The notes under the pieces: model-generated
What the model was told of the DNA's origin: nothing
The model's input: the letters and a program-made list of their open reading frames with translations, nothing else
Database searches by the model: none
Source: Anaerosphaera aminiphila DSM 21120
Lineage (GTDB): Bacteria > Bacillota > Clostridia > Tissierellales > Peptoniphilaceae
Length of the DNA: 32,787 nucleotides
NCBI RefSeq assembly: GCF_900129925.1
Contig: NZ_FQXI01000018.1
Span: forward strand, 1 to 32,787
Reading direction: 5' to 3'
In this document: positions 17,949 through 29,259 of the stretch, piece by piece
Layout of the letters: each line of letters starts with the position of its first letter
How positions within the stretch are numbered: position 1 is the first letter of the stretch
Translations under genes and position numbers: made by a program

Positions 17949-19454
17949 ATGAAGACTTCATATATATTAATGGTAGTTACTGTAATTTCAAAGGTATTTG
18001 GGCTAGTTAGAGAAAAAGCTCTTGCATATTTTTTTGGAGTTGGAATGGTGGCAGACGTATTTTTAGTGGCCTTTCAAATTCCAATGACATTTACAAATGT
18101 TATAAGTGGAGCTACAGCCAATGGCTACATACCTCTATATAACAATATTTTAGAGAAGAAAGATGAAAATTCAGCCAATAAATTTACGGCAAATTTATCT
18201 AATATAGTTTTTATAGTTACTTTTTTAATTTCAATTGTAGGAATTATATTTGCCAAACCTCTTGTTAGGGCAATGGCAATCGGATTTACAGGGGAAAAAC
18301 TTGAACTTGCAGTATTTATGACTAGGGTTGGTATGCTGAGTATTTGTGCTACAAGTGTATTTTCAATTTTTAAGGCATATCTTCAAATAAAAAAACATTT
18401 CATAGTTTCAGTATGCCACTCAATAGTAATGAACTTAATTATTATTGCATCAATGGCAATCAGCTATAAACTGGGAGCAACTTACCTTGCTTGGGGAATT
18501 TTAGCGGGATTTGTATTTCAGTACATTATATTTTTGCCCTACATTAAAAAGTCGGGTTACATGCACAGTTTTAAAATTAATTTAAAAGATGAAAATATAA
18601 AGAATTTATTTAAAGTTATAATACCGGTTTTAATTTCCACATCTGTAATAGAACTTAATTTTATTATTTCAAAGTCTTTGGCATCTTCATTGTTTGGAGG
18701 AGCAATTTCCACACTAAACTACGCTTACAAGCTTCAAAGTTTTGTAACGGGAATTGTAATAACTTCAATTGTAACAGCAGTATACCCTGAAATGGCAAGA
18801 AGAGGGGCATTAAAAGACACTGCAGGGCTTAGAACCACTACTTCAGATGCAATATCTACTATGTCTCTTTTAGTAATACCTGCATCAGTGGGATTATTTT
18901 TGTTTGCAGAGCCAATTGTAAATCTTTTATTTGTAGGAGGAGCTTTTACAGCAGAAGACGGTAAACTTACAGCGCTTGTACTTTCGTTTTACGCCATTGG
19001 AATAATAGGGATAGGATTTAGAGAAATAGTTTCAAGAGTTTTCTACACTATAATGGACGCTAAGACACCTGTAATTAACTCTGTAATAATGGTAGTTATA
19101 AATGTAGTGCTTAGTATTGGACTTTCCAATGCAGTTGGAATAGTGGGGCTTGCTCTTGCAACAAGTGTATCTTTTATAATAGGCGCAGTTCTAATAGTTT
19201 ACAGTTTAAAAAACAAACTGGGCAGTGTCATAACGAGAGAAACTGCAATTGACCTAGTAAAAATTGTAATAGCCACAGTTGTAATGGGAGTTATATCAAA
19301 GTTGGCATTTGTATTTTTAATAGGACATTTTGGAAATACAATCTCTCTTTTTGGTGCAATTATAGCAGCGGGAATATCTTATTTAATAATGTTAATAGTA
19401 TTAAAAGTAAGTGAAATTTATAATTTTATAAATAAATTTAAAAATAGAAAATAA
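17949..19454 (+). CDS. murJ: MurJ/MviN-family lipid II flippase
   Basis: A polytopic membrane protein of 501 aa with about fourteen hydrophobic segments. It belongs to the MVF branch of the MOP superfamily, which moves lipid II across the membrane for peptidoglycan synthesis. The N-terminal motif MKTSYILMVVTVISKVFGLVREKALAYFFG-type pattern (residues 1-30) is typical, as is the later REIVSRVFYTIMDAKTPV segment. The ATG at 17949 is seven bases after CGGGGTG. A start at 17913 would overlap the promoter and add an atypical leader, so it is rejected. Some MVF members export other polyprenyl-linked glycans, so the substrate is inferred. Confidence 0.85.
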   Translation: MKTSYILMVVTVISKVFGLVREKALAYFFGVGMVADVFLVAFQIPMTFTNVISGATANGYIPLYNNILEKKDENSANKFTANLSNIVFIVTFLISIVGIIFAKPLVRAMAIGFTGEKLELAVFMTRVGMLSICATSVFSIFKAYLQIKKHFIVSVCHSIVMNLIIIASMAISYKLGATYLAWGILAGFVFQYIIFLPYIKKSGYMHSFKINLKDENIKNLFKVIIPVLISTSVIELNFIISKSLASSLFGGAISTLNYAYKLQSFVTGIVITSIVTAVYPEMARRGALKDTAGLRTTTSDAISTMSLLVIPASVGLFLFAEPIVNLLFVGGAFTAEDGKLTALVLSFYAIGIIGIGFREIVSRVFYTIMDAKTPVINSVIMVVINVVLSIGLSNAVGIVGLALATSVSFIIGAVLIVYSLKNKLGSVITRETAIDLVKIVIATVVMGVISKLAFVFLIGHFGNTISLFGAIIAAGISYLIMLIVLKVSEIYNFINKFKNRK

Positions 19455-19458
19455 AAGC

Positions 19459-19490
19459 AAAGGACACCTATAAAAGCATAGGTGTCCTTT
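19459..19490 (+). terminator. Hairpin after murJ, probable terminator
   Basis: A perfect 13-bp stem (AAAGGACACCTAT at 19459-19471 with its complement at 19478-19490) has a 6-base loop. The U-run is only three bases, so it may be leaky. Confidence 0.65.
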
Positions 19491-19530
19491 AATAAACTCT
19501 ATCTTAATCGGCTTACTTGCTCTAATTTTT

Positions 19531-19560
19531 TTGAAGTGGTAAAATCATTGTAATTATATA
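19531..19560 (+). promoter_or_regulatory. Promoter candidate for the acyltransferase gene
   Basis: TTGAAG (19531-19536), an 18-bp spacer and TATATA (19555-19560). Moderate match. Confidence 0.45.
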
Positions 19561-19590
19561 AAATTTAAATATAAAAGAAGGTTTGTAGAC

Positions 19591-20376
19591 ATGAAACTTA
19601 AATCGCCAAATATTAACAGTGAAGATTTTATGCTGCTTGAAAAGTTTGTTGAAAAAACAGATTACACTTACTCCTTTGATGGAGAAGTGGCTATGGAAGG
19701 TATAAAGTTATTATTAAAAGTAGTTAAGGACATGGGGCTTGATCCCATGAAAACTGAAGATCTTAAAAGTGGAATAATGTCTATATTTAATATAGAGGTT
19801 ATTAATATGCCTGATTTAAATAACAATAGATTTATTCTTACGCCCAATCATGTAAGTGATTTAGATGCAATTATATTGGGCTTACTACATCCTAAAATTA
19901 GAATTGTTGCAAAAAACGATTGGATAAATAATAAAAAACTAAGAGAATTTTTGGATTTACACTATGACTTATGTGGAATTGAGCGAACATCTCTACAGAG
20001 TCTGCGTACTTTGTTAACGGAAGCAACTCACTATTTTAATGACGGTGATGAAAATAAACACTATTTAGTATTTAGCCAGGGTACAATTTCCGATTTTAAC
20101 AACAACAGTTTAGAGAGGATTTCTCCGATTGCTCAAAAGATTTCAAATAAGACAGATGTTCCAATTTTAAATATGTTTATTGAACAGGCGTCAATTTATG
20201 AGCCGACTAGAATAGTATTTGACAGTCCTATAAAGTTATCGCCAAAAGACGACTTCAGAAAAATATGGCTGGAAAGAGAAATGGAAATGCAAAATTCACT
20301 GGTTCCAAAAGCCAGATATCCCAAGTTATCCTATAAGCATATGAACAACAATAAAGAGGGCGAAGAATTTTTTTAA
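19591..20376 (+). CDS. PlsC-like acyltransferase
   Basis: A 261-aa protein with the glycerolipid acyltransferase core. The catalytic HX4D motif is His87-Asp92 in TPNHVSDLDAI. A block-3-like FSQGT is at residues 161-165, where the family usually has EGT; Gln replaces the usual Glu. No clear membrane segment is seen, so it may be a peripheral or soluble enzyme. Family members transfer acyl groups to lysophosphatidate or other acceptors. Here the divergent N-terminal 80 residues and block 3 make the acceptor uncertain. GAAGG precedes the ATG. Monocistronic by its flanking signals. Confidence 0.75.
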   Translation: MKLKSPNINSEDFMLLEKFVEKTDYTYSFDGEVAMEGIKLLLKVVKDMGLDPMKTEDLKSGIMSIFNIEVINMPDLNNNRFILTPNHVSDLDAIILGLLHPKIRIVAKNDWINNKKLREFLDLHYDLCGIERTSLQSLRTLLTEATHYFNDGDENKHYLVFSQGTISDFNNNSLERISPIAQKISNKTDVPILNMFIEQASIYEPTRIVFDSPIKLSPKDDFRKIWLEREMEMQNSLVPKARYPKLSYKHMNNNKEGEEFF

Positions 20377-20426
20377 AAGTTATCTACCTTGTTTTAAGAA
20401 TTAAAAATATGTATTCATATAGTAAA

Positions 20427-20459
20427 GCTCTGAGATTTTAAATTCAGAGCCTTATTTTT
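20427..20459 (+). terminator. Terminator of the acyltransferase gene
   Basis: A 7-bp stem (GCTCTGA at 20427-20433, TCAGAGC at 20444-20450), followed by CTTATTTTT. Confidence 0.75.
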
Positions 20460-20711
20460 GGTTTAATATTCATAATAAGAGTTTTAAGATATTAATTTTA
20501 AAAAGGAGTGAATTTATAAATAGTTTTAAAAGTAAGTAGTGTAAAAATAATATAAAATATAGTGCATTAAATACGTGGATACATAACTATTCTATACCTG
20601 TACTTTAAAGCTGTATATGATATTATATTAAATACAGTTGGTATTTAATAATACCTATTCAATTATTAAAATATTTTTAAAATAAGTTGGATATAAATAT
20701 AAAGTTTCAAT
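20460..20711. other. AT-rich intergenic region without a gene
   Basis: No open frame of note and no RNA gene is seen. It holds an isolated ribosome-binding-like AAAAGGAGTG (20501-20510) followed only by short stopped frames. It also holds a perfect 10-bp inverted repeat, TATTAAATAC (20626-20635) and GTATTTAATA (20641-20650), around AGTTG. The latter could be an operator or hairpin. The region may be a gene remnant decayed beyond recognition. Confidence 0.5.
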
Positions 20712-20740
20712 AAAAAAAGACACAGTTTTTTGTGTCTTTT
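20712..20740 (-). terminator. Terminator of the phospholipase-like gene
   Basis: A 10-bp stem (AAAAGACACA at 20715-20724 with TGTGTCTTTT at 20731-20740) lies next to A7 on the plus strand. This reads as a strong U-run for minus-strand transcripts. Confidence 0.82.
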
Positions 20741-20779
20741 AAGTAGCAGTTTAAAATATTTAAATTAACAATATAAATT

Positions 20780-21583
20780 TTATTTAATGCCATTATAATT
20801 CATGAAAAATTCACTGTAAAGTGGAGCATCATTATAAATGTAGTCAAGGGCATTTTCCAATAGTTTAGGTGCAGCATTTAAGGCACTTGTAAATGTTTCA
20901 GATAAAATTTTATTTGAATTATAAGCTTGATCAAAGGGGGTCTGTCTTATTATTTGACCGCCAATTATATTTTTAACTTTAAATAAACTCATTGTATTTA
21001 AGATGATTTTTTCCTTTCGCAAAGTTTCTGTGTGGAAAAATTTCTTCCACTTATAAAAGTCTTCCATAGATTTTAAAAAGTCGTTGTAGTTTATATTTTT
21101 GTATTTTTTGTAAAGTGGGTAGACGTTTTTAAAGATAGTTTTGTCTCTTGGAATTAAATTTTCCAAGTGAAATGTTATTGGGTCATTTTCGTCAATTAGC
21201 AAAAAGTATCTGTCCAGCTCAGATTCTATATCTTGATGAGAAAATTGTTTTTCTGCTAGAGAATTGACAGTTGGGTGAATTTTAGAATCCAATATGAAGT
21301 GGCAAGTTGCACCCAATAAATATGCCATAAGTGGTGAGCTTAAATTTTGGGACTTTAAATATACTTTGTTTAAATCCAGAAAACTTTTAAAACTTTGAGC
21401 GTGAATGTAGTTTCCTGGTGCATTTTTCTTAATAAACAACTTAGGGTTAAAGAATAAAAAGTCAGGACCTTGTTGTCCCAATAAATAGTAACTATTGTAT
21501 TTAGTTGATATATCTTTTAATGTTGGGTTTAATTTATCTATTAAATCCAATCCGAATTTATTGTGAGTGTATATACTTGCCAT
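20780..21583 (-). CDS. Zinc-dependent phospholipase C family protein
   Basis: A 267-aa protein of the Zn_dep_PLPC type. The likely metal ligands are in place: His7 in YTHNKFG, Asp41 in QQGPDFLFF, His61, His95 and Asp99 in CHFILDSKIHP, His103, and His116 and Glu120 (HQDIE). No signal peptide is seen, unlike the secreted alpha-toxin type, so it is probably intracellular with unknown substrate. The start is ATG at 21583, six bases after GGAGG on the minus strand. An in-frame ATG at 21616 lacks a binding site and would put GGAGG inside the gene. Monocistronic. Confidence 0.85.
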   Translation of the reverse strand: MASIYTHNKFGLDLIDKLNPTLKDISTKYNSYYLLGQQGPDFLFFNPKLFIKKNAPGNYIHAQSFKSFLDLNKVYLKSQNLSSPLMAYLLGATCHFILDSKIHPTVNSLAEKQFSHQDIESELDRYFLLIDENDPITFHLENLIPRDKTIFKNVYPLYKKYKNINYNDFLKSMEDFYKWKKFFHTETLRKEKIILNTMSLFKVKNIIGGQIIRQTPFDQAYNSNKILSETFTSALNAAPKLLENALDYIYNDAPLYSEFFMNYNGIK

Positions 21584-21682
21584 AATAACCTCCAAAATTA
21601 TTATTCTTACATACATTATATATTTTAAAACATAAAAGGGGGAATTAAAAAATAAGTTGCAATTTTAGTTGATTAATGATAG

Positions 21683-21782
21683 TATAATTAATTGCATAAT
21701 ATTAAGTTAGAGTGGAGTAGTGTTCTCTAAATTAGATGGCAGGTTTTAAGCCTGCATAAGAATTTGAGGGGTGAATAATTTA
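21683..21782 (+). promoter_or_regulatory. rpoB upstream region: -10 box and leader with two hairpins
   Basis: TATAAT at 21683-21688 is a good -10 without a clear -35 at normal distance. The leader of about 90 bases can form TTAGAG/CTCTAA (21707-21712, 21725-21730) and GCAGG/CCTGC (21739-21743, 21751-21755). Neither is followed by a U-run. The leader may affect translation or stability of rpoBC mRNA, but the role is unknown. Confidence 0.4.
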
Positions 21783-24700
21783 ATGGTACATCCTGTGAAA
21801 TATGGGAAGAGAGAGAGAATGAGTTTTTCTCGAATAGACGAGGTATTAAGTCTTCCAAACCTTATTGAAGTGCAGACTTCTTCTTTTGAATGGTTTTTAA
21901 AAGAAGGATTAAAAGAGGTTTTTGAAGATGTATCTCCTATAGAGGATTATTCTGGAAATTTGATTTTGGAGTTTATTGATTACTATATTTCTGATGAAAT
22001 AAAGTATGATGTTGACGATGCAAAACAGAGGGATACTAACTATAGTGCTCCTTTAAAAGTAAAAGTGAGATTAATAAACACTGAAACCGGAGAAGTTAAA
22101 GAGCAAGAAGTTTTTATGGGTGATCTTCCGCTAATGACTCCAAATGGTACATTTATCATTAATGGAGCTGAGCGTGTTGTAGTATCACAGTTAGTTAGAA
22201 GTCCGGGAACTTACTATAAAGTTGAGACAGATAAAACCGGAAAGAGACTATATTCCGCAACTTTAATTCCCTATCGTGGAGCTTGGCTAGAGTTCGAAAC
22301 AGATGCTCAAGGAGTAATCAATGTAAGAATAGACAGAACTAGAAAGATTCCCATTACCATACTGCTAAGAGCAGTTGGGGTTGAATCCAATCTTGAGATT
22401 ACAGAACTTTTAGGTGAAAGTGAAACACTTTCAAAGACTTTAGAAAAGGATATAACTTCTAATAAAAATGAAGCTTTGCTTGAAATTTATAAAAAGTTAC
22501 GACCTGGAGAGCCACCAACAGTTGACTCGGCAAAGTCTCTATTTGAAAATATGTTTTTTGACAATAGAAGATATGACCTTGCTCATGTTGGAAGGTACAA
22601 GTTTAATAAAAAACTTTGTATCAGTGCTAGAATATTAAATAAATATTCTGCTGAAGACATTGTAAATCCTGAAACCGGAGAAATTTTAGTGTCTGCAGGA
22701 GAAGTAATAAGTGAAGAAATTGCAAAAGCTATCGAAGACAGTGGAATAAATAGAGTAGTTGTAAAGATAAGTTCAACTCACGATGGTGAAATAGACAAAG
22801 AAGTTGTAGTAATAGGAAATAACTTTTCTAGCGCAGATGCTTTTGAATTGCCTTTTGACATTGAAGAGCTGGGCTTTAAGGAAAAAATTTACTATCCACT
22901 ATTTAAACAGATTGTAGAAGAAAAAGAAAATGATATAGAAGCATTAAAGGAAGAACTTGAAAATAATGTACACTTACTAAGTCCTAAACACATAATTGTA
23001 GATGATATTATAGCAGCTGTAAATTATGAGTTCGGTCTATCGTATTCAGTTGGAGAAATAGATGATATTGACCATCTTGGAAACAGAAGAATTAGAAGTG
23101 TAGGAGAACTATTGCAAAACCAATTTAGAATTGGGGTTTCCAGAATGGAAAGAGTTATTCGTGAGAGAATGACAGTGCAAGATGTAGACGCAACGACACC
23201 ACAGTCTCTAATCAACATTAGACCTGTTACTGCATCAGTTAAAGAGTTTTTCGGTTCTTCACAATTATCTCAATTTATGGATCAAAATAATCCTCTATCA
23301 GAATTAACTCACAAAAGAAGGTTGTCTGCACTAGGACCTGGTGGGTTGAGCAGAGATAGAGCTGGATTTGAAGTGCGAGATGTCCATAATTCACACTACG
23401 GAAGGATGTGTCCTATTGAAACCCCAGAGGGACCTAATATAGGACTTATAACGTCGTTAACAACCTACGCTCGAATTAATGAGTACGGATTTATAGAAAC
23501 TCCCTACAGAAAAGTTAAAGTAGGAGAGGGAATAGTAACAGATGAAATTGAATATTTAACAGCAGATTATGAATATGAACAAGTTATAGCTCAATCTAAT
23601 GAAGTATTAGATGAAAATGGCAAATTTGTAAGTGATAGAATTGTTGCCAGAGGCCACGAGGGCGTCGTAGATATTTACGAGGCGAAGGATATAACTTATA
23701 TGGACGTATCTCCTCAACAGATAGTAGCCGTTGGAACAGCAATGATTCCATTCTTGGAAAATGATGACGCAAATAGAGCTCTTATGGGAGCTAACATGCA
23801 GCGTCAAGCGGTTCCGCTTCTTACTACGGAATCTCCAATTATAGGAACAGGTATAGAGTACAGAGCTGCCAAAGACTCTGGAGTTGTAATAATTGCAACT
23901 GACGATGGTGAAATAGTAAAAGTAGATGCTACAGAAATCAGTTTAAAAAGAGAAAAAGATGGCGTTGTAGATAGGTACAAATTACACAAATTCGTTGGAG
24001 GCAACCAAGGAACTACAATTAACCAAAGACCTATTATTGAAAAGGGCCAAAAAGTTAAAAAAGGTGAAATTATAGCTGATGGTCCTAGTACGGATTTAGG
24101 AGAATTAGCTTTAGGAAAAAATATATTAATAGCATTTATGAACTGGGAAGGTTACAACTATGAAGATGCTATATTAGTAAATCAAGAACTTGTAATAAAA
24201 GATGTCCTAACATCTCTTCACATTGAAGAGTATGAATTAGAGGCAAGAGATACAAAACTGGGACCTGAAGAAATTACAAGAGATATTCCAAATGTTGGCG
24301 ATGATATGCTAAAAGACCTTGATGAAAGAGGAATTATTAGAATTGGAGCAGAGGTCAATCCTGGAAATATTTTAGTTGGAAAAGTTACTCCAAAGGGAGA
24401 AACTGAACTTTCAGCTGAAGAGAGACTTCTTAGGGCGATATTCGGCGAGAAAGCAAGAGAAGTTAGAGATACATCTCTAAGACTTCCTCACGGAGAAAAC
24501 GGAATAATCGTAGATGTAAAGACATTTACCAGAGAAGCCGGAGACGAACTTCAACCAGGTGTAAATGAAATGGTAAGAGTTTTTGTAGCTACAAAGAGAA
24601 AAATCCAAGTTGGAGATAAAATGTGTGGTCGTCATGGTAACAAGGGTGTTATTTCAAGAGTTTTACCTCAAGAAGACATGCCATATATGCCTGACGGAAC

Positions 24701-25559
24701 ACCTATTGAATTGGTTTTAAACCCTCTTGGAGTTCCATCTAGAATGAATATTGGACAAGTTTTGGAAGTGCATTTAGGTCTAGCTGCTAAAAAGCTTGGA
24801 TGGCACGTTGCAACTCCAGTATTTGACGGTGCAAACGAACAGGATATTATAGAATCTCTAGATAAGGCAGGTTATCCTATAGATGGAAAAATTCAATTAA
24901 GAGATGGAAGAACCGGAGAAGAGTTTGATCACCCGGTAACAGTTGGATATATGTATATGTTAAAACTTCACCATTTAGTTGATGAAAAAATTCACGCAAG
25001 GAGCACAGGACCTTATTCACTAGTTACTCAACAACCTCTAGGTGGTAAAGCTCAATTTGGTGGACAGAGATTTGGAGAGATGGAAGTTTGGGCACTGGAA
25101 GCATATGGTGCAAGTTACACTCTTCAAGAGATGTTAACTGTAAAAAGTGATGACATAGCGGGAAGAGTAAAAACTTATGAAGCTATTGTCAAAGGGGAAA
25201 ACATACCTCAACCAGGAGTACCAGAATCTTTTAAAGTTTTAATTAAAGAACTTGAATCATTGGCACTTGAAATAAAAGTATTAGATGATAAGGGACATGA
25301 AATAGACCTTCAAGCAGATGATGACGATTTAGATAGAATTGACTCTATTGGAAATGAAACTGAAGAAATAGCAGAGTTAATTGAAAATACTAAGGCGCCA
25401 GTACAGGGATCTATAAGAAGAATATCAAGTGATGATTTAGGCGATTCTGAAAACGATGATGACGATGTTGATGAAGAAGAAGAGTTTGCTGGAAGTTTTG
25501 AAGAAGACATTGATTCTTTAGATGACTTGACAGACGACTTGCCAAATGATGAAGAGTAA
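21783..25559 (+). CDS. rpoB: RNA polymerase beta subunit
   Basis: Core catalytic subunit of RNA polymerase, 1258 aa. The ATG at 21783 gives [15 protein letters not shown], the clostridial-type N-terminus. A GTG at 21771 directly abuts GAGGGG and is rejected. The rifampicin-binding cluster is at residues 490-518, with Asp500, His510 and Ser515 unchanged from the sensitive form, so target resistance is not seen. The C-terminal clamp motif [21 protein letters not shown] is intact. After about residue 1178 comes a tail of about 80 residues of which roughly 35 are Asp or Glu. rplJ-rplL does not precede it; instead an opposing phospholipase-like gene does. Confidence 0.98.
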   Translation: MVHPVKYGKRERMSFSRIDEVLSLPNLIEVQTSSFEWFLKEGLKEVFEDVSPIEDYSGNLILEFIDYYISDEIKYDVDDAKQRDTNYSAPLKVKVRLINTETGEVKEQEVFMGDLPLMTPNGTFIINGAERVVVSQLVRSPGTYYKVETDKTGKRLYSATLIPYRGAWLEFETDAQGVINVRIDRTRKIPITILLRAVGVESNLEITELLGESETLSKTLEKDITSNKNEALLEIYKKLRPGEPPTVDSAKSLFENMFFDNRRYDLAHVGRYKFNKKLCISARILNKYSAEDIVNPETGEILVSAGEVISEEIAKAIEDSGINRVVVKISSTHDGEIDKEVVVIGNNFSSADAFELPFDIEELGFKEKIYYPLFKQIVEEKENDIEALKEELENNVHLLSPKHIIVDDIIAAVNYEFGLSYSVGEIDDIDHLGNRRIRSVGELLQNQFRIGVSRMERVIRERMTVQDVDATTPQSLINIRPVTASVKEFFGSSQLSQFMDQNNPLSELTHKRRLSALGPGGLSRDRAGFEVRDVHNSHYGRMCPIETPEGPNIGLITSLTTYARINEYGFIETPYRKVKVGEGIVTDEIEYLTADYEYEQVIAQSNEVLDENGKFVSDRIVARGHEGVVDIYEAKDITYMDVSPQQIVAVGTAMIPFLENDDANRALMGANMQRQAVPLLTTESPIIGTGIEYRAAKDSGVVIIATDDGEIVKVDATEISLKREKDGVVDRYKLHKFVGGNQGTTINQRPIIEKGQKVKKGEIIADGPSTDLGELALGKNILIAFMNWEGYNYEDAILVNQELVIKDVLTSLHIEEYELEARDTKLGPEEITRDIPNVGDDMLKDLDERGIIRIGAEVNPGNILVGKVTPKGETELSAEERLLRAIFGEKAREVRDTSLRLPHGENGIIVDVKTFTREAGDELQPGVNEMVRVFVATKRKIQVGDKMCGRHGNKGVISRVLPQEDMPYMPDGTPIELVLNPLGVPSRMNIGQVLEVHLGLAAKKLGWHVATPVFDGANEQDIIESLDKAGYPIDGKIQLRDGRTGEEFDHPVTVGYMYMLKLHHLVDEKIHARSTGPYSLVTQQPLGGKAQFGGQRFGEMEVWALEAYGASYTLQEMLTVKSDDIAGRVKTYEAIVKGENIPQPGVPESFKVLIKELESLALEIKVLDDKGHEIDLQADDDDLDRIDSIGNETEEIAELIENTKAPVQGSIRRISSDDLGDSENDDDDVDEEEEFAGSFEEDIDSLDDLTDDLPNDEE

Positions 25560-25591
25560 TTTTATATTACTATGAAAGGAGAGAGTGCTCC

Positions 25592-28500
25592 TTGAGCGAA
25601 CATGGATTATTTAATTCTATAAAGATAGGGCTTGCTTCACCGGAAAAAATTAGAGAGTGGTCTTATGGAGAAGTAAAAAAACCTGAAACTATAAATTATA
25701 GGACTTTAAAACCTGAAAAAGAAGGTTTGTTTTGTGAAAAAATATTTGGACCAACAAAAGATTGGGAATGTAGTTGTGGAAAGTATAAGAGAGTTAGATA
25801 CAAAGGCGTTGTATGTGAAAAATGTGGCGTTGAAGTAACTAAATCTAAAGTTCGACGTGAGAGAATGGGGCACATTGAACTTGCAGCTCCGGTATCACAT
25901 ATTTGGTATTTTAAGGGGATTCCATCTAGAATGGGATTAATCCTTGATATGAGTCCAAGAGCTTTGGAAAAAGTGCTTTACTTTGCCTCTTATATTGTAA
26001 CTTATGTAGAACCGGGTGAAACTGTACTATATGAAAAACAGCTTTTAACTGAAACTGAGTACAGAGAATACAGAGCTGAGTACAAAGATAAATTTAGAGC
26101 CAAAATGGGTGCTGAGGCAATAAGAGAACTCTTACAAAAATTAGACCTTGAAAAAGAATCTAAGACACTAAGTGAAGATCTTGAAACAGCTACAGGTCAG
26201 AAAAAAGTTAGAATTTCAAGAAGACTTGAAGTTATAGAAGCTTTTATAAAATCAGACAATGAGCCTGAATGGATGATTCTTGATGCAATACCTGTAATAC
26301 CTCCGGATATTAGACCTATGGTTCAATTAGATGGTGGTAGGTTTGCAACATCTGATTTAAATGACTTATATAGAAGAATTATTAACAGAAACAACAGACT
26401 TAAAAAGTTATTAGATATAGATGCACCAGATATAATAGTGAGAAATGAAAAGAGAATGCTTCAAGAAGCAGTAGACGCTTTAATTGACAACGGACGTAGA
26501 GGAAGACCTGTTACAGGACCTGGAAACAGACCTTTAAAATCTCTTTCTGAAATGTTAAAGGGAAAGCAAGGTAGATTTAGACAAAACCTTTTAGGAAAGC
26601 GTGTTGACTATTCTGGACGTAGTGTAATCGTAGTAGGACCTGAACTTAAATTCTACCAATGTGGACTTCCTAAAAACATGGCACTTGAACTATTTAAACC
26701 TTTCGTAATGAAGGAACTTGTATCAAGAGGTCATGCTCACAATATAAAAAGTGCAAAGAGAATGGTTGAAAGAGCTAAGTCTGAAGTATGGGATGTATTA
26801 GAAGATGTAATAAGAGATCATCCTGTACTGTTAAACCGTGCTCCAACACTTCATAGATTGGGTATTCAAGCTTTTGAGCCTGTGTTAGTTGAAGGTAAGG
26901 CAATTAAACTGCACCCTCTAGCGTGTACAGCATATAATGCTGACTTTGACGGAGACCAAATGGCAGTGCATTTACCACTTTCAATGGAGGCACAAGCTGA
27001 ATCCAGATTATTAATGCTGGCTACAAACAACATTTTAGGTCTTAAAGATGGAAAGCCAATAGCAACACCAACTCAAGATATGATTTTGGGATGTTATTAC
27101 CTTACAATAGATAGAACAGACAAATTAAAAGGTGATGGCATGATATTTGAAGACTACGATAGAATGATGCAAGCTTACTATTGTGGATTTTTACACTTAC
27201 AATCTCATGTTGGAGTAAGACTGTTTGCAGATGAAAATGATAAATTAGGTAAAATTATAAATTCTACAGTTGGTAGATTTATAATGAACTCATTTATACC
27301 TCAAGATCTCGGATTTGTAGACAGAAATGTTGACAAGTATTCACTGGAAGTAGATAAGCCAATAGATAAAAAGACTATTGGTATAATAATAGAGAAAACT
27401 TATAGAAAACATGGAAACATTGAAACTGCAAAGTTACTTGACCATGTAAAAGAAACTGGATATCACTATTCAACAATTGGTGCCATTTCAATTTCAATGG
27501 GCGACGTTGAAGTTCCAGATACAAAAGGTGAGATATTAGACAGAGCAGATATAGAAGTTGAAAAGTATGAAAATGCCTATAGAAAAGGTTTAATTTCTGA
27601 CGAAGAGAGGTATGAAAAAGTAATAGAAATATGGAATGATGCTACAGAAGAACTTACAGATGATGTAATGGCAGGCTTTGACCCATTAAACAACATCTAT
27701 ATAATGGCAGATTCAGGAGCCAGAGGTTCTAAAAACCAAATTAGGCAGTTAGCAGGTATGCGTGGTCTAATGGCATCACCATCTGGTAAAACTATAGAAG
27801 TTCCAATAAAGTCAAACTTTAGAGAGGGCCTTTCTGTACTTGAATTTTATATGTCAGCTCACGGTTCTCGTAAAGGTCTAGCAGATACAGCGCTTAGAAC
27901 TGCTGACTCTGGATACTTGACAAGAAGACTTGTAGACGTATCACAACAAGTTATAATAACAGAAGAAGACTGTGGAACAGATGAATATTTAGTGGCAAAG
28001 GCATTTACAGATGGAAAAGAATTAATTGAAGGATTAAAAGATCGTATTGAAGGAAGATTTTCCTTTGAAGATATATATGACCCTAGAAATAAAGAGTTAA
28101 TCGTTGCTGCAAATGAAGAAATTAGTGATGACGATGCTGAAAGAATTGTGGAGTCGGGAATAACAGAAGTAAAAGTACGTTCAGTATTAGGCTGTAAAAG
28201 TAAATCTGGGGTATGTTCACACTGTTATGGAAGAAACCTTGCAACAGGAAACAAAGTTGGTACAGGAGAAGCTGTAGGAGTTATAGCTGCTCAATCAATA
28301 GGTGAGCCGGGCACTCAACTTACAATGCGTACTTTCCACACTGGTGGAGTTGCTGCTGCATCAGATATTACTCAAGGTCTTCCTCGTGTTGAAGAGTTAT
28401 TTGAAGCGAGAAAACCAAAGGGACTTGCTATAATAGCAGAAGTAGATGGTACAATTGAAATTAAAGAGCAAAATCGTAAACGTGAAATTATTATTAACTC

Positions 28501-29167
28501 TGGTAATGGAGAAAGAGACACTTATAATGTTGTATATGGCTCTAGAATCAAAGTTAAAAATGGAGATTATGTTGAAAAAGGCGATGAGCTTACACAAGGT
28601 TCTGTATACCCCCAAGATTTGTTAAGAGTAAAAGGACCTAAGGGCGTTGAAGAATATATAATAAAAGAAGTTCAAAGAGTATATAGACTGCAAGGGGTAG
28701 ACATAAATGACAAGCATATTGAAATTATTGTAAAACAAATGCTTTCAAAATATAAAATTGATGATCCGGGAGATACTGAATTTTTACCAGGTTCATTAGT
28801 AGATGCTCATGATTTTAAAAGAGTAAATCAAGAAATGAAAATACAGGAACAAAAACCTGCAACAGGAGAAGTTAATTTACTAGGTATTACAAAAGCTTCA
28901 CTGGCAACGGATTCATTCCTTTCAGCTGCTTCTTTCCAAGAGACAACTAGAGTATTGACAGATGCTGCAATAAAGGGAAAAGAAGATAAACTGACAGGAT
29001 TAAAAGAAAATATAATTATTGGGCAGTTAATTCCAGCAGGAACGGGAATTAGGCAAAACAGTAAAGTTCAAATAGGAATATCTAAAAAATTGAAGGAAAA
29101 CTTTAATTTACTTGAAAATTCAGACTTACTAGATGAAAAAGCTGTTGACTTAAAGCTCGGTGAATGA
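25592..29167 (+). CDS. rpoC: RNA polymerase beta' subunit
   Basis: Catalytic partner of RpoB, 1191 aa, close to the Firmicutes norm. The N-terminal zinc ribbon CSCGKYKR-x-CEKCGVEV is present. The active-site NADFDGDQ has its Mg-binding Asp451, Asp453 and Asp455. A second zinc site is formed by the cysteines of CGTDEY and [14 protein letters not shown], and the bridge-helix and trigger-loop region [17 protein letters not shown] follows. The TTG start lies nine bases after AAAGGAGAG and gives [20 protein letters not shown]-type family beginning. The gap to rpoB is 32 bases, one transcript. No insertion or frameshift was noticed. Confidence 0.98.
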   Translation: MSEHGLFNSIKIGLASPEKIREWSYGEVKKPETINYRTLKPEKEGLFCEKIFGPTKDWECSCGKYKRVRYKGVVCEKCGVEVTKSKVRRERMGHIELAAPVSHIWYFKGIPSRMGLILDMSPRALEKVLYFASYIVTYVEPGETVLYEKQLLTETEYREYRAEYKDKFRAKMGAEAIRELLQKLDLEKESKTLSEDLETATGQKKVRISRRLEVIEAFIKSDNEPEWMILDAIPVIPPDIRPMVQLDGGRFATSDLNDLYRRIINRNNRLKKLLDIDAPDIIVRNEKRMLQEAVDALIDNGRRGRPVTGPGNRPLKSLSEMLKGKQGRFRQNLLGKRVDYSGRSVIVVGPELKFYQCGLPKNMALELFKPFVMKELVSRGHAHNIKSAKRMVERAKSEVWDVLEDVIRDHPVLLNRAPTLHRLGIQAFEPVLVEGKAIKLHPLACTAYNADFDGDQMAVHLPLSMEAQAESRLLMLATNNILGLKDGKPIATPTQDMILGCYYLTIDRTDKLKGDGMIFEDYDRMMQAYYCGFLHLQSHVGVRLFADENDKLGKIINSTVGRFIMNSFIPQDLGFVDRNVDKYSLEVDKPIDKKTIGIIIEKTYRKHGNIETAKLLDHVKETGYHYSTIGAISISMGDVEVPDTKGEILDRADIEVEKYENAYRKGLISDEERYEKVIEIWNDATEELTDDVMAGFDPLNNIYIMADSGARGSKNQIRQLAGMRGLMASPSGKTIEVPIKSNFREGLSVLEFYMSAHGSRKGLADTALRTADSGYLTRRLVDVSQQVIITEEDCGTDEYLVAKAFTDGKELIEGLKDRIEGRFSFEDIYDPRNKELIVAANEEISDDDAERIVESGITEVKVRSVLGCKSKSGVCSHCYGRNLATGNKVGTGEAVGVIAAQSIGEPGTQLTMRTFHTGGVAAASDITQGLPRVEELFEARKPKGLAIIAEVDGTIEIKEQNRKREIIINSGNGERDTYNVVYGSRIKVKNGDYVEKGDELTQGSVYPQDLLRVKGPKGVEEYIIKEVQRVYRLQGVDINDKHIEIIVKQMLSKYKIDDPGDTEFLPGSLVDAHDFKRVNQEMKIQEQKPATGEVNLLGITKASLATDSFLSAASFQETTRVLTDAAIKGKEDKLTGLKENIIIGQLIPAGTGIRQNSKVQIGISKKLKENFNLLENSDLLDEKAVDLKLGE

Positions 29168-29190
29168 TAAAATTATTTAGTATTTGACAG

Positions 29191-29232
29191 TACACTATTA
29201 AGACTACCGTTTCAGGTAGTCTTAATAGTGTA
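29191..29232. repeat. Perfect 18-bp inverted repeat between rpoC and rpsL
   Basis: Bases 29191-29208 and 29215-29232 are exact inverted copies around the loop GTTTCA. No U-run follows, so it is not a canonical terminator. As RNA it would be a very stable hairpin, possibly a ribonuclease III site or mRNA stabiliser that uncouples rpoBC from the rpsL unit. Confidence 0.85.
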
Positions 29233-29259
29233 TAGTCATAATTTTACTGGGTGTTAATG

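Noticed and set aside
23250-23336. Rifampicin resistance changes in RpoB
   Set aside because: The cluster has the normal sensitive residues at the positions equal to E. coli 516, 526 and 531.
29191-29232. rpoC terminator
   Set aside because: The stem is strong but no U-run follows on either strand, so it was listed as an inverted repeat instead.
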